The position numbers and the translations under genes are program-made. Source: Mortierella sp. BCC40632 (taxonomy: Eukaryota; Mortierellomycota; Mortierellomycetes; Mortierellales; Mortierellaceae). Taken from it: a DNA stretch of 64,000 nt. The stretch lies in NCBI GenBank assembly GCA_011634665.1, contig WAEK01000002.1, positions 1,633,001-1,697,000 on the forward strand, read 5' to 3'. This document shows, piece after piece, positions 43,978 through 56,332 of this stretch (the first letter of the stretch is position 1; each line of letters opens with the position of its first letter). The notes beneath the pieces are model-generated. The model worked only from the letters and a program-made list of their open reading frames with translations. It was not told the origin of the DNA and made no database searches.

Positions 43978-46900
43978 TGCACCACATTCGCACCAAGAGA
44001 GAGAGAGGTTTGTTTTAACATGCTGTACAACACTGCTTGTCTCGCTGACTAGCCTATTCTTCCAGAACGCCAAAAAGAGAGCTCAGCGCCCAAAAAAACT
44101 CGTGGAAGAAATGCGTCCTCTTCCATGTTCATAGACCAACAAAAAAGACCTGACGCCTTTTCAAGTGAAAGACGGGTGCAATGGGAAGGAGCCCTGCTCT
44201 TCTAGCTTGTACAAAGATTGTGTGCTTGTCTTGGTGTGAAGGATACTGGTCTATCTCTTTCTCTCTTTTGCTCTCTCTCTCTCGCCTTCTTCTTCTTCGC
44301 CTTTGTTCGTTTCTATCGATAGGCTGGATCTCTTTGCGAAAAAAAAAACAAAAAAAAAAAAAAAAAAAAACCACAAATGCACAAGCGATAGCAGTTGCGA
44401 TGACAACATCATCATCAAGCCAATAAAGACAATGGTTAGATCTTCAAAAATAAAGTGATATGAGAAAGAGGCAAGGTTGTGGAAGATTAGAGTTGTAACC
44501 AAGAGAGGGGAGAGAGAGAGAGAGATGAGTAGATGGCCACGAGGGCAAAGACGTTGGTGGTGTTGCCCCCTTCTTTCGATCTTTTGCACAGTCCTCTATC
44601 TCCTAGTTCATCCATCTTTTTTCTTTTTCTTTTTTTTTGTGAAGAGCCAACGCAACAACAATGGCCTCGATTCTCTCCCAATCTTTGATTCTGTTCATAG
44701 GCTCAGCAGGCCTCTTCTTTCCTCCTTCTCCCTGGACCTAGCTAGACTAGAAATGGGCAGCCAGAGTAAAGGGGGGGGGGGAAGGGAGGCCAAGAGAGTA
44801 AGAAGGAGGAATACTTGAGTTTTTCTGTAAACTGAGCACCTCACTGCCCCTCCAGACATGTCAAACCTAAAATGCTTTGTTTTTTTTTCTGACAGGCCAG
44901 AGTGGCTCCTTTTTTTCCCACTAAAAGTCCAAGCGCCATCTGTGTCCAGTACACACACGCATGCTCACCCAGACGAAAGAGAGAAGAAGAAATGGGAAAA
45001 CAAACGGGAAGGGCAATAATACCGAGCTGTCAACTAAGAAAGAAAGAGAGAGAGAGGCGGAGTAGTCTAACAAGGCCACTTTGCATCAGACCCAAAGAAA
45101 CATAGCCTTTCAACAGAGAGGAAAACACAGGCCTGGGTCCGATTTTTTTTTCTTTGTACCTTGCATGTCATACACAAAGCAGACACAAGGCCCAGTACCA
45201 CAGACACATACTACACGACACGCCTACCCCGAGTCAGGAAATGTCAGAATTGACAGCTTTCCCATGGAACCTTCCATTGAATAAAAAGAAAAAAAAAAGG
45301 ACGACAATAAGCCGAGAGTTGTCTCTTCCTTTCTCCTCTTGGGTGTGCGTTGTGTAATGTGGTCGGGGTTCTTCAAACTCTCTTGATTCGGTTGCTTTGA
45401 CAGGTGAAGGTAGAAGAAGACTATTCGTCGGCCTTGCCTGTGTCCCACTTGTTCGCCGTTTTTTTTTTTTTTTTTTTTTTTCCTGTGCAGAGACGGGCAT
45501 CGCCTTCGCTCCTAACCCAGTCAGAAAAAAAAAAAAAAAAAAAAAAGGTGTGTGGATGACCCAATTATCATTGGCAGCCATGAGAAAGTAGGAGACTCTA
45601 TTGTTGCATTAGACTGAATGCTTTTTGTACTCTCACAAGCCAAGTCTTGCTTGTCTCAACTCGGGGACGTATTGTACACTTGCAGCTGTACTCGCTACTC
45701 TCATTCTCTCTCTCTCTTGCTTATGCTTTCAAGTTTGCACATTTTTCGCTTCCTAAATCATTGTCAACTTCGTTGATCGTCTCCTCTCGCTCAGAACGTG
45801 TCTCAACGGGGGGACTATCGACCATCTTGTCATGTACTGTACTACTAATGAGTGGGTCATGGCTATCCCTTTTGGTAAAAAAAAAAAAAAAAAAAAATAG
45901 AAATAGAAAGGTGACCAAAGAAGTGGTGAGAGTAATATTGGTCCATCATCCAAAGCGGTATCACAGTCCTACCCAATTGACTCGGTTTTCCTCTTCCCCT
46001 TTCATCCTTATAGGACGGTTCATCACAACGTTCATATCCATAGACCCTTTCTTTGTGCCCCCTTGGAAAACGGTGTTCTGGTCGGGTTACACCTCTGTCT
46101 CCTTTTGCTTCCTTTGTCTTTCATTCTTTCTCGTTCTCTCTCTCTCTCTCCCTTGAATATGCTGAACCAATGGATCGTTTAATTGTGCTCCATCTACAGC
46201 AGGTCCATCCCTGAGAGAATGGGGTGCATTATCGCGGAATTGCCAGGTAACTCAATAAGCATGCAAGCCAGCCGTTTCCTTCTCCTGTCCCTTCTCATTG
46301 TCAACGGTTAGGCATGGAGAGGAACGACATAAATCCGGAAGCTTTTATTATTATAGCCTATTATTTAACACACACAGCATGCAAGAGGATCGACAGGCGT
46401 AGTCAAGAAGACCCGGGACATGAAGAAGAGCGACTAAGACTAGGATCGAACGGGTAGGGGAGGGGACCTCCATGACTGAGCTTTACCGATAGATCGATAA
46501 GTCAGATTACTCGACCACATTTCTTTTTTTTTTTTTTTTTTTTTGAGTTTGACAGTGGACAGGCCGAGAGATTTGGCAGGGCCGCGACCGCGTCTCCCTT
46601 GGGCCAGAGAGGTACTCAATCCACCTGCATGTCAGAATTGGCTTCTTCCGTCCCTCTTGTTTGTTGGCTACCATTCCACCCTGTCAAAACAAAGTGTACA
46701 GTACAGAGGAGACCTCACGCCCAATGCTGAGTTCGTACCGGTGAGGGCAATCGTGTCCTCCGCTTGGTTGACTGGGCCCTGCCCGCCCATCGATGGAGTG
46801 TGCGCCATATTGTCCAGTGGTAAGGACCAGTGAGCATGTTGAGATGTTGTACCCCTCCCCCTGAGGAGGAGGAGGAGGAGGCGCACTCGCCCCTTCTTCT

Positions 46901-47111
46901 CCGATAGCCCTTGCCCCGTTCAGCTCCACTCGTTAAGCGAATCCTTGGTGTTTGCTATAAAAGAGCTGGCCCCCCTGCCCTCTATCCACTTCTACCCCTT
47001 GTCTTCTGCACCCTTCCTCCTTTTTACTCTTACTCCTCATCCTTGCCTTGTTCCTCGGCTCCGCTGTACATACAACTCCTTTATCCAGACCACATACAAG
47101 AAAACCAAAGA
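43477..47111. other. Intergenic, no supported gene
   Basis: About 3.6 kb with poly-T (43733-43763, 45460-45481, 46523-46544), poly-A (44341-44370, 45525-45546, 45877-45897) and a CT tract (43941-43972). The last 600 bp hold the DUF1775 promoter, with TGACAG at 46550 and 46681 and a TATA box. Short frames elsewhere lack motifs. Confidence 0.45.
46956..46963 (+). promoter_or_regulatory. TATA box of the DUF1775 gene
   Basis: TATAAAAG, 149 bp upstream of the ATG at 47112, followed by a pyrimidine-rich stretch that is probably the 5' UTR. Confidence 0.65.
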
Positions 47112-47756
47112 ATGAAGTTCGCCACTACCTTCTCGGCCATTGTTGCCTCGGCTGTCCTCCTTGCCACCTCCGTGGTCGAGGCTCACGTCACCGCCAACCC
47201 TTCCGCTGCCATCTCGGGATCCTACTTCCAGACTAACTTCCGTGTCCCCCACGGTTGTGGTAGCAACGCGACCGACTTGGTCATGGTCGAGATCCCCAAG
47301 GGTGTTTCCTCTGTCAAGCCCCGTGGTCTCTATCCCTGGAAGATTGATATTCAAATGGTTGCACTCGAGACCCCCATCACGACTCCCACCGGCACGATCA
47401 ACACGACCGTTGGCTCCGTCACCTGGTCCGGTGGTCAGATCCCTGATTCGACTTATGAGGACTTTGGTCTTCAGTTCAAGTTGCCTCAGATGATTGGTAA
47501 CCTTTACTGGAGCGTCAACCAGCGTTGCGTCAATGGTGAATGGCAAAACTGGACTGGTGTCCCCGATGCTGCTGGCAAGACCAATGGATTCCCAGCTGCC
47601 GTCATTGCCATCTCCAACACGACCACCCCCAGCAACAATGCCGGTAGCGGCAGTGGCAGTGGCAAGGGTAGTGCTGCTCAGGGCGCTTTCCAGGCCATGA
47701 ACCTTGGCCACGTTGTTATTGCTGGAGCTGGAGCTCTTTTGGCTGCCATGCTCTAA
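47112..47756 (+). CDS. DUF1775/YcnI-like GPI-anchored protein, probable copper-binding
   Basis: A single-exon gene of 214 aa. The signal peptide (MKFATTFSAIVASAVLLATSVVEA) should be cut just before HVTANPSAA, leaving His as the first mature residue. FRVPHGC, VEIPKGVSSVKPR and YPWKI are the hallmarks of the DUF1775/YcnI domain, known mostly from bacteria next to CopC/CopD copper genes. In B. subtilis YcnI the N-terminal His is, from memory, part of a single-His copper site with a conserved acidic residue and Trp nearby. The C-terminus is a Ser/Gly spacer and a hydrophobic GPI-type tail (VVIAGAGALLAAML). N-glycosylation sequons are present. It completes a likely extracellular copper set with the two genes at 40-43 kb. 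An LPMO-like role cannot be inferred from one His alone. Confidence 0.82.
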   Translation: MKFATTFSAIVASAVLLATSVVEAHVTANPSAAISGSYFQTNFRVPHGCGSNATDLVMVEIPKGVSSVKPRGLYPWKIDIQMVALETPITTPTGTINTTVGSVTWSGGQIPDSTYEDFGLQFKLPQMIGNLYWSVNQRCVNGEWQNWTGVPDAAGKTNGFPAAVIAISNTTTPSNNAGSGSGSGKGSAAQGAFQAMNLGHVVIAGAGALLAAML

Positions 47757-48340
47757 AGGGAAAAAAAAAAATCGATTCGCCAAAATACCACGTGTGTGAT
47801 CTCACGTACAGGGATATCCCTACCTCGTTTTTTTTTTCCTCTTCCGCAATCCTCTCCACCTCCCTCCCCCCCTACTCTTGTACTTAGACATGTCTACGTC
47901 TTGCTATTTGTTAGACATCGCGCGACCTCTTCCTCACTTTCCTTTTTGCAATTATACGCGGGGCAACAACAAATGCCTCTAATCGCATATCCTAATAATA
48001 TTAGTAAAAAAAAAAAAAAAAAAAACCAGCTTTTTTTTATTATTATTCAAATGTCTTTTCCTCGTCATCAAAGCTCTGCGGATCAATCTATTTGTGGTAG
48101 TGGGAATGGCCGTTAGGTGGTTAGTCCAATGTTCTCTTTCAGGTCCTAGTTATCGTTGAAATTTTAATGCTTTGCAGCGTGTAAGGATGTGCGGGTCAAA
48201 ATATGGAGGAGAAAAGGAAAGGAAACTAGCGCCAAAAAAAAGGAGAAGAGACGACTTGACATCTGTTCTGAAATTCGTTTTTACGCTCGGTCCCTGTGAC
48301 GAGTTTTCCATAGGGGACAGGGCAGGATAGGAAAACAAAG

Positions 48341-48342
48341 GG

Positions 48343-48414
<72 letters not shown>

Positions 48415-48428
48415 AAGAGAAAAGAGAG
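48341..48428. repeat. (GA)n microsatellite
   Basis: About 30 GA units flanked by GAAAGA variants, in the non-coding stretch between the DUF1775 and G-alpha genes. Confidence 0.9.
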
Positions 48429-48740
48429 AGAAAGAGTGTTGGACGAAAAAAGACAAGTTGGCTTTTGGGAGGGATGACAGAACACCTGGCGAGAGACTAT
48501 TTTTTTTTAGTTAAAGGTATGCGGGATAGAGGGAACAGGATCGCGAGGTTTAAAAAAAAAAAAAAAAGAGATGGCCAGGGCCAGAGTACCTGTCTCTCTC
48601 TCTCTCGCCCTTGTGAATAGCACTTGCCGTTTTCGGGCAGAGGTCGTTGGCCCTGAGATGATAAATTAGGTTGCTCTTTTATGCACGCTATTTTTTTTTA
48701 TTCCTGCAGGTTTGCATGCTTTCCCATCACCACTGCCACC

Positions 48741-48853
48741 GCTACCACCACACCACAATCACAATCACCACCACCACCACCCACCACCACCACCACACAC
48801 CACCACACACCACACCACAAGCACCACCACCACCACCACCACCACCACCACAC
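48741..48853. repeat. CAC/ACC trinucleotide block
   Basis: Imperfect CCA/CAC repeats with interspersed CACACC, over about 110 bp, in non-coding DNA. Confidence 0.9.
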
Positions 48854-49143
48854 ACCAGAGAGAACCATTGGACTATATAAAGAAATCTATTCAGAGCTGC
48901 ATAGTTTATAGATCGTGCGTGTGGCTCGTTTCCTTTTCTTCTCTCATTCCAACGGCCTTTCTTCTTTTTCTACGAGTGGTTCTCCTCAGACACTGGCTTG
49001 GTTTTTTTTTCCTTTTTTTTCTTCTTTTACAGTCTACTCTCCGTCCCTTTTTTTTTTTTTTTTTTTTTTTTTTCAACTTTCTAGGATCGTTCTCGAAATG
49101 ACCTCCTTCAATGAAAAAGGGCTCATTAGGTCGATGGATAGGG

Positions 49144-49174
<31 letters not shown>

Positions 49175-49702
49175 AATGAAAGAATAGTAGACCAGATTTT
49201 TTTTTTTTTTTTTTTGGGCTTTCTAAAAGAGAATGAGAGAGCCTTCTCGGTCCGTGTTGCCGTGTCCTCTCTGTAGTTTCCCTTAACCTCCCCCCTCTTC
49301 CTTCCCTCCGCTCCCCTTCTCTCTCACCCCCTCCTTACTTCTACTCCCATTCCATCTATCACATCCCATCCTATCCAAGTCCCAGGCACAGGCACCAGCC
49401 CACAAAGAGCCCAAAATGAGACAGAGTGAGAGAGTGAGAGAGAATAGATAAATATATATGAATCTGTCCAAGTGCACAGTTGTCAAGAGGATAAAGAGGA
49501 GAGAGAAAGAGAGAGAGAGAGAGAGTCGTCTTTTTGCTGTTTAAGAACGAAAGGACTATATTACAGATCACAAAATAGTGGAGACCAAAATCGGAGAAAA
49601 GAGAGAAAGGAAGAGGGGGGGGGGGGGAGGAAGAGAAGGAGGAGGGGGAGGAGGGGAGGAGAAGGAGGAGGGAGGAAAAGCGGATCGGATATGCTTGTAG
49701 GT

Positions 49703-49749
<47 letters not shown>

Positions 49750-49793
49750 AAAAAGAAAAAAAAAGTCGGTCTGTTCAAAGGAGAGGAGAGAAG

Positions 49794-49839
<46 letters not shown>

Positions 49840-50234
49840 GACTACAACATCAGCCATTGGATTGCGGTAGAGACCTCCTGTCGGATGGAACTCTTGCTCG
49901 CCTTCCTCCCTCTCTCCTTCCTCGTCTTCCTCTCCACACACCTCCTCTTCCTTCTCCTTCTTCCAAGAACAAGAACAAAGAGAGAAAAAAGAAAAAAAAA
50001 GAGAATAGAATAAAATAAGATTGTTGATTAATCCTCTTTGATATGTCGTTCACCCGTCTCCGATAAAGAGGCTGAGGACATGGACAAAGCCATGTTTGTT
50101 GCCCTTGACCGGTTACTCACAGAGACGAGAGATGAGAGACAAGAGAGGAACAGGAAAGAAAGAAAGAAGAAAAGCAGGAAGGTTGCCGCTCCAGTGTTGA
50201 ATTAGGTTGCTAAAGGTAGTTAATATAAAAAAGG

Positions 50235-50266
<32 letters not shown>

Positions 50267-50308
50267 GAGATAAAAAGAAAAAGTCGTCGTCCCCACTTGG
50301 CCCAAAGG

Positions 50309-50830
50309 TTACAGGATTCCACTGTCCTTAAGAGCGTTCTGCAAAATGGTTTCCTTGACTGCTGCAAAGACAAGCCTAATCGACAAATGGAAGGACAGGG
50401 GTAAAAGAAAGATGGTAAGGATACTTTTTCACACAACACAGGGGGTTTTTTTTTTTTTTTGTTGGCTGAACAGATGGTTGTTGTATCCCTAGATTTCATC
50501 CCGAAAATGTTACTTACTTGATCTGGTGTCGAGGAAAAAAGAAAAAAGAAAAAAAAAAAAAAGATAGAGTCGGGACCCCATGAGGAGACAGCAAATGCAG
50601 CCGTAGCAGGGAGCAAAAGAACAGGGCAAGCGCAAACATGAAACGGTGAGTAGGAGGGAAGACACGAGGAAAACACATACTCATGCCACACACGCAACAC
50701 ACGCAACACACAGCGCTGCAAGGATGCACATTTTTTTTTTCCAACTTACATTTGTCGTATCCGTTGCTTGTGTCATGCTATGTAGACGAAAAAGGGGGGG
50801 AGAGAGTAGCAGCAAAAGAGTAAAAAAAAA

Positions 50831-50876
<46 letters not shown>

Positions 50877-51625
50877 CTGGATGCATTAGTCGACCTGTCT
50901 GGACCTGGACGCAAAAGGGAGAGAAGTGAGAGATGTGAGCCTGTCATGCAACCCCAGGCAGGCGACTTGGGTCATTGACCGGTTCTTACTGAGGGTATAT
51001 GTGGAGACGGGCACGATTTGTCTGTGTGAAACGCCACAGAATGTATTTGGCTGCCTTGGCAATATCTGGTCCGCCTATTATCGACAAGTGAATGATGTGT
51101 TGTTGTGCGTAGATGTAGATGTGTGTATGTGTGTGCGTGTGTTGTGTATTTGTGTAATTGTGAATATTGTGTATTGGATGCGATGTGCGGTTGTGTGTGT
51201 CAGCAGGGAAGTTGGAGGCAAACAGGAAAGCAGGGGGGAGGGGGAGAGGAAAAGAGAAGAAAGAGCATCGGAGCATCGACCCATTCGGGCGACAACAAGG
51301 TTCAGGTTAGTTCACACTCGTCCAGCATGGAAGGAAAAAAAAATAAAATAAAATAAAAAGAGGAGCCAGCTAGTCCATCCTGTCTACGTAACAGACAAGT
51401 GAGAGAGCAAATTGCGCGATGCAATACAACAACAGAAAAAAAAAACGTGGGCCATGTTGTTTACCTGTGTAGTCTGCAAAGTACTTTTCCAGCGGTACTT
51501 TTGGTAGTTTTGTCGAGAACAGGTCGATTTTGTTCATGAACAGAATAATGGACGTCCGTAGGAACCAACGGCTGTTGATCACCGACTCGAATAGCACCAG
51601 ACTCTCCGCCATCCGGTTCTAGTTA

Positions 51626-51679
<54 letters not shown>

Positions 51680-53155
51680 GGGGGAGAAAAGTTAGGCATA
51701 AAGAGAACGCGACATGCTGCACAGTTGGGCGGGGTATAAGAGGCCCTTGCAGTCAAAACAACGGCGTGCTCGCATCCATCCATCCATCTCTTTTACCTGT
51801 CCCGATTCCTCGAGGAGGACCTGGTCATACTCGCTAAGGGCTACACAAAAGATGATGGACGTGACCGCCTCAAAACAGTGGATCCACTTCTTGCGCTCCG
51901 ACCGCTGTCCGCCCACGTCAAACATGCTGTAGCCGATGGAAGCACAAGCGAGAGCAAGAGCAAGAAACGAAGAAGAAAAAAGGGAATAAAAAAAAAAAAA
52001 AAAGAATAAGGAAGTTTAGAAGACCGGGTCGATGACGCATTGTATCTCAGCAAAGGTTGCATATTGCAGAAGAAAAGTATATAAATATCGTCTCGGGTTT
52101 ACCCCAAGGATCCGCAAGAAAGAAAGAAAAGAAAAAAAAAAATAACAAAGACAGAAAAACATACTGGATGCTAAGCTGGCCCATATTGAATCTTGTTTCC
52201 GAGATGCCGGTTGTTTTGGATCGAGCCCTGAGGACATCCTGAACGTTGGGTGTATAATCTTTGGCACCCAGTCGCCGAACATGACTGAAGAAGCTGTTGG
52301 GCAAAAAAGAGCGCAGACGGATGGTGAGTTTCTGGATGGTGATACACGCAAGAGTTTCGAAAGTTGTCCATTATTCCTTGTGTCCACGCCCTTTTTTTAA
52401 AAAAAAGAGAGAGGAAAGAGAGAGAGAGAGAGAGAAAAAAAAAACAACAGCCAAATGAGAGTGAGCAACAGCTACTTACTAGGGTGCAGAATCCATAATG
52501 TAAAACTCGCTTGAACGCTCCATGCAGAGAGTGGTGACAGGGTCGTGATAGAGAGAGTCGATCGCGTTGACGATATCAGAGCTGAGGATGAAGTAAGGAT
52601 CGGCGTCGACGCGATAGTCAAGAATGTGGTCCGCATATGCTCTGTTCTCTGGCAGTTCTGGTTCCAGCCTCAACTTTTCCATGGCAAGCACCAGTGCCTG
52701 CGCAGAGTCGACCAGGTTCTTGTAGACTGTCAGTTTGAACGTGGCTAGCTCATCTGGACTGTATCCACCTTGGTGAATGACTTTCATCTGCTTAACAATC
52801 GTTGACTTGCCCGACTCTCCACTCCCTATTAGGGGTTGTTCACGGAAAGGATAGAGAAAGAGAACATGAGGAGACTGATCTGTCCACACAGGGCCACATG
52901 GACAAGGCCTGACATGCGCTAGCAAGATTGGCGTGGACTGGTATAGGCGTGTCTAGGACAAGTGGAAGCGGGACGCCTGCGACCTTTTTTTTTTTTTTTT
53001 TTTTTTTTGTTGGCTTGGACAGGCTAAAAGTACTTACCGAGTAGGAGAATCTTGCATTCCTTCTTTAGGCGGCGGTTATCCTCCTCTAGCCCCCGGTCAA
53101 TGTTCTGACTGATCTCCTTCTGTTCCTTTTCCTCGACAGAAAGACATAAACCCAT
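50309..53155 (-). CDS. Heterotrimeric G protein alpha subunit, nine exons including a 5-nt micro-exon
   Basis: Exons 53155-53038, 52825-52480, 52293-52165, 51926-51797, 51618-51465, 51074-50990, 50777-50750, 50522-50518 and 50375-50309 total 1062 nt, exactly 353 aa plus stop, the standard G-alpha length. MGLCLS carries the N-myristoylation Gly and a palmitoylation Cys. The P-loop is GSGESGKST; next come the switch I region, [12 protein letters not shown] (switch II), FMNKIDLF (NKxD), and ATDTTN | IK | [21 protein letters not shown] at the C-terminus. The C-terminal Cys used by pertussis toxin in other classes is absent (SGIL). Exon 8 is ATCAA, required to keep NIKLVF in frame; all borders are GT/AG. 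It probably transmits nutrient or pheromone receptor signals; the subclass is not assigned. Confidence 0.92.
51630..51674. repeat. (GA)n tract inside a G-alpha intron
   Basis: About 22 GA units in the intron between exons 4 and 5 of the G-alpha gene, so pyrimidine-rich on the coding strand just before the AG acceptor. Confidence 0.9.
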
Positions 53156-54252
53156 GGCGTGGACTGATGGCCTTGCGGCTGGGTAAAGGCGAGAGCTGGA
53201 AAAGATACAGGGTCTTTTTTTTTTTTTTTTTATGTTGTTGGTTTTTTTATAGAGCCGTTAGCGTGGTGCAGAAAATACGGCAAACGACTTTTGGACACAC
53301 GGTGAAGGAGAGAGGAGAGAGAGAGAGAATGAGAGAGAATGAGAGAGGAGAAAAGAAGGAAGAAAGGAAGGAAAGAGGCTGGAAAGTGAATGGAGAGAGA
53401 AGAATGCAGACACAGATGCGGACCTGCCCTGGCCAGGCGAATAAGGAACGGCAAGGGAACGGGCGGGTGCTCTGTGCTTCAAATAATGAATGTGGCCCGA
53501 GTGCTCGTTTTCGATGGATGGGCGGGACAAGGATGGGCGTTAAGGAATGAAAGGTCGGATGAGAGAATCGCTGATAGGTTGGACGGATGAAAGGGAAAAA
53601 GAGCGAAAGAGGTAGGTCGGGCAAGGTTGTAAACTGGAACTGGCTAGTAGGACAGCAAGGAAGCGGGAGAAACGAGAAAGCAAGACGGAGAGCAAGGGCA
53701 GCAGACGGGTGGACGGGCGAGTGAGAAAAAAAAAAGCAAGACGCAGAGCAGAGAGGGCTGCGGCGCTCTTTTTGCAACCGGGCTCTTTTCTCTTTCTCTT
53801 TGATTTGTTGCTGTTGGCCAATCTCTCATTCTTTTCTCTCTTCTCTTCTCTTTTTCACTCGCTCTCTTCCATATCATCTTCACAACATTCACTCATCCAC
53901 ACACTCTTGCAACCCTCGCCCCTTCAGGACTGGACTCTTTTGTCTCCTCTCCTCTTTCTCTTTCTCTCTCTCTCTTTCTCTTTCTCTTTCTCTTTCTCTC
54001 TCTCTCCCCACACAGTACGGAAGGAAAGGAAGGAAAGGAAGAGAATAGGCTTATCCTGATCTTGAATGATGGATATATCTTCCTCCTCTTCCTCCTCGTC
54101 CTCCTCCCCCTCCTCCGCTCTGTTGCGACAGGCCCTGTTTGACTCGCGTCCGATGATGCCCCGTTGAACTGGCTGGAAGAGAGATCCGCCCACCCGTCCC
54201 GCGATGTTATCACCGTTTCACTCTTTGTCTCCTTGTGGGGCTCTCTCTTCTT

Positions 54253-54462
<210 letters not shown>

Positions 54463-55282
54463 CTTTATGCTCCTGTCTTTCTTTCTTTTTTTTTCTCTCT
54501 CTCCCTCGCGTGCCCAGACGTGTTCTAAACTGCAATCAGGGCAGCGTAACCGCTCGGCCCATCGTCTGTCTGCTCCAGAGCCTGCCCCCTTACATCGTCA
54601 CAGAAAGAAGATGTAAAGGTGAAATGTGCTCCATCGCAGCAACAGGAGAAGGAGGAGTCGTGGTTCCACATGGTGTTCTCCATCCATGGGAGTGGGAGAA
54701 GGGGGCATCGAGGTATAGGGGTGGCGGAGACAAAGAGGAAGAAGGGGTGGGGGGAGGGTATTGGGGGGAGGTAAATGTCGACGACGTTGCGAACGTGCAG
54801 CTGGGCTTAGCAAACTATCACAATGTGGTTGATTCCCAGGCGGTTCAGAAAAAACGAATGGCGGGAAGGGTGTGGGTGTATGTGTGCATGTGTGTGGGGG
54901 AGAGAGAGGTTTGAGACGACCCACAGGTCTGGCGCAACACCATGTGTGGCCATGCTCCACATTCCCTCCCTGCCTGTTGGGCTGAAATGCAACAGAATGA
55001 GATCGAGATCATGCATTTCTAGTGCTTTGCTCGATTCAAACTGAATACGACAGCCATTGGTCCAGCGAGGGAGAGGAGAGAGGAGTGTTGTCGCCTGGAA
55101 TAGTGTGAACAGTATGTGCGTGGGTAGAGTATGTGTAAAGGTGGGTACTGAGAGTAAAGACTTACAGTGCTGAGTGGTGTGAGCTTCGTGGTTAGGGAAA
55201 TGGAGGACTGGATTGTCGGATAGGGATCTTTGGAAAAGAGAGAAAGGCGGACGTGATCGGGGCTGATCCGATGGCGAGATTG

Positions 55283-55445
55283 GAGAGAGAGAGAGAGAAA
55301 GAAAGAGAAAGAGAGAGAGAGAGAAAGAGAGAGAGAGAGGAAAAGAGAAGAGAAGAGAGAATGAGAGAAAGAGAGAAAGAGAGAAAGAGAGAAAGAGAGA
55401 AAGAGAGAAAGAGAGAATGAGAGAATGAGAGAATGAGAGAAAGAA
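55283..55445. repeat. GAGAAA-type purine tract
   Basis: A run of GAGAGAAA units with a few T interruptions, purine-only over most of its 160 bp, about 900 bp upstream of the XPA start. Confidence 0.9.
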
Positions 55446-56332
55446 AGAGTGGAGACAAAAAAAAAAAACGACAAAAGGAGAACGGAGCGGTCTAGATGTG
55501 CAGAAGGACAAGAAGGATCGGCCGACTGTGCGAGAGCAGCAGCGAAGGGGAAAGCGAGGAGAGACGACGCACAGAGAGGAGAACCAAGGAGTGATGAGAG
55601 TATCGGATGAAAATGCATGAATGAGAGAAAGAAAGAATGAAAGAGAATGTCTGAGTGAGAGAGAAAGAACGGAAAAAAAGAGTAATTCTCCACCTGGGGA
55701 ACAGGGTGTCCGACGTGAGCAATTCCGGTCTCCCCTTCTCTCTCTTTCTCTCTCTCTCCACACACACACACACTCTCTCTCTCTACTCTCTACTCTTTCT
55801 CTCTCCCTCTTTCGTTTTGCCTAACTCTGCCTAACTCTGCCTAACTCTGCCTTGCTCTATCGCACCTTGTTCCCCGCAGCTCACTGCTCGCTGGCGGAGA
55901 TGATGCAATGACGCCGCGGAGGCAGAAGATCATGATGAATGTTGCTTGCAGCACCCATACCCCTCCCCCCTTACTCTCCACTCGGTTTCCAGGAATGGCC
56001 CAAGCCCACTCATGGCACGTGAGCGTGACTTGATCTTTGATCGATTTCGCCACCAAACTTCCACTCTCTTTCACTCCATCTATCCAACTATCCATCCATC
56101 CATCCATCCGTCCATCCATCCCTTCTCTTCCTTTCTAACATTCAGTCTAAAAATTGACAGCCTGCCTTTTTTCTTGTCGTCCATTGGCGTTCATTGTCGC
56201 CCGTTTCTGCTCACTGCTGCTCATTAACGCTCATCAGCAATCAACGCTCTTGAGACAAACGATCTGCCACCCATCCTCGGCTCAATCGAAACAACGCCAC
56301 CAAATCCACTTGTTCTGGAAACAGAGATCCGC

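Larger units (their letters stand above)
47757..50308. other. Intergenic, low-complexity DNA, no supported gene
   Basis: It contains a poly-A run (48006-48025), GA tracts (48341-48428 and 49703-49744), a CAC/ACC block (48741-48853), poly-T runs (49050-49073, 49198-49215) and a 40-nt poly-A run (49796-49835). Frames here merely translate the tracts. A CTATATAAAG at 48870 has no gene behind it that I can support. Confidence 0.5.

Noticed and set aside
46400..46510. Sequence with a GATCGAAC box, reminiscent of a tRNA T-loop on the minus strand
   Set aside because: I could not form a matching 5-bp T stem, anticodon arm or 7-bp acceptor stem around it.
48741..48853. His-rich coding frame over CAC repeats, possible metal-binding protein near the copper genes
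   Set aside because: The frame has no start context or signal peptide and simply reads a trinucleotide repeat.
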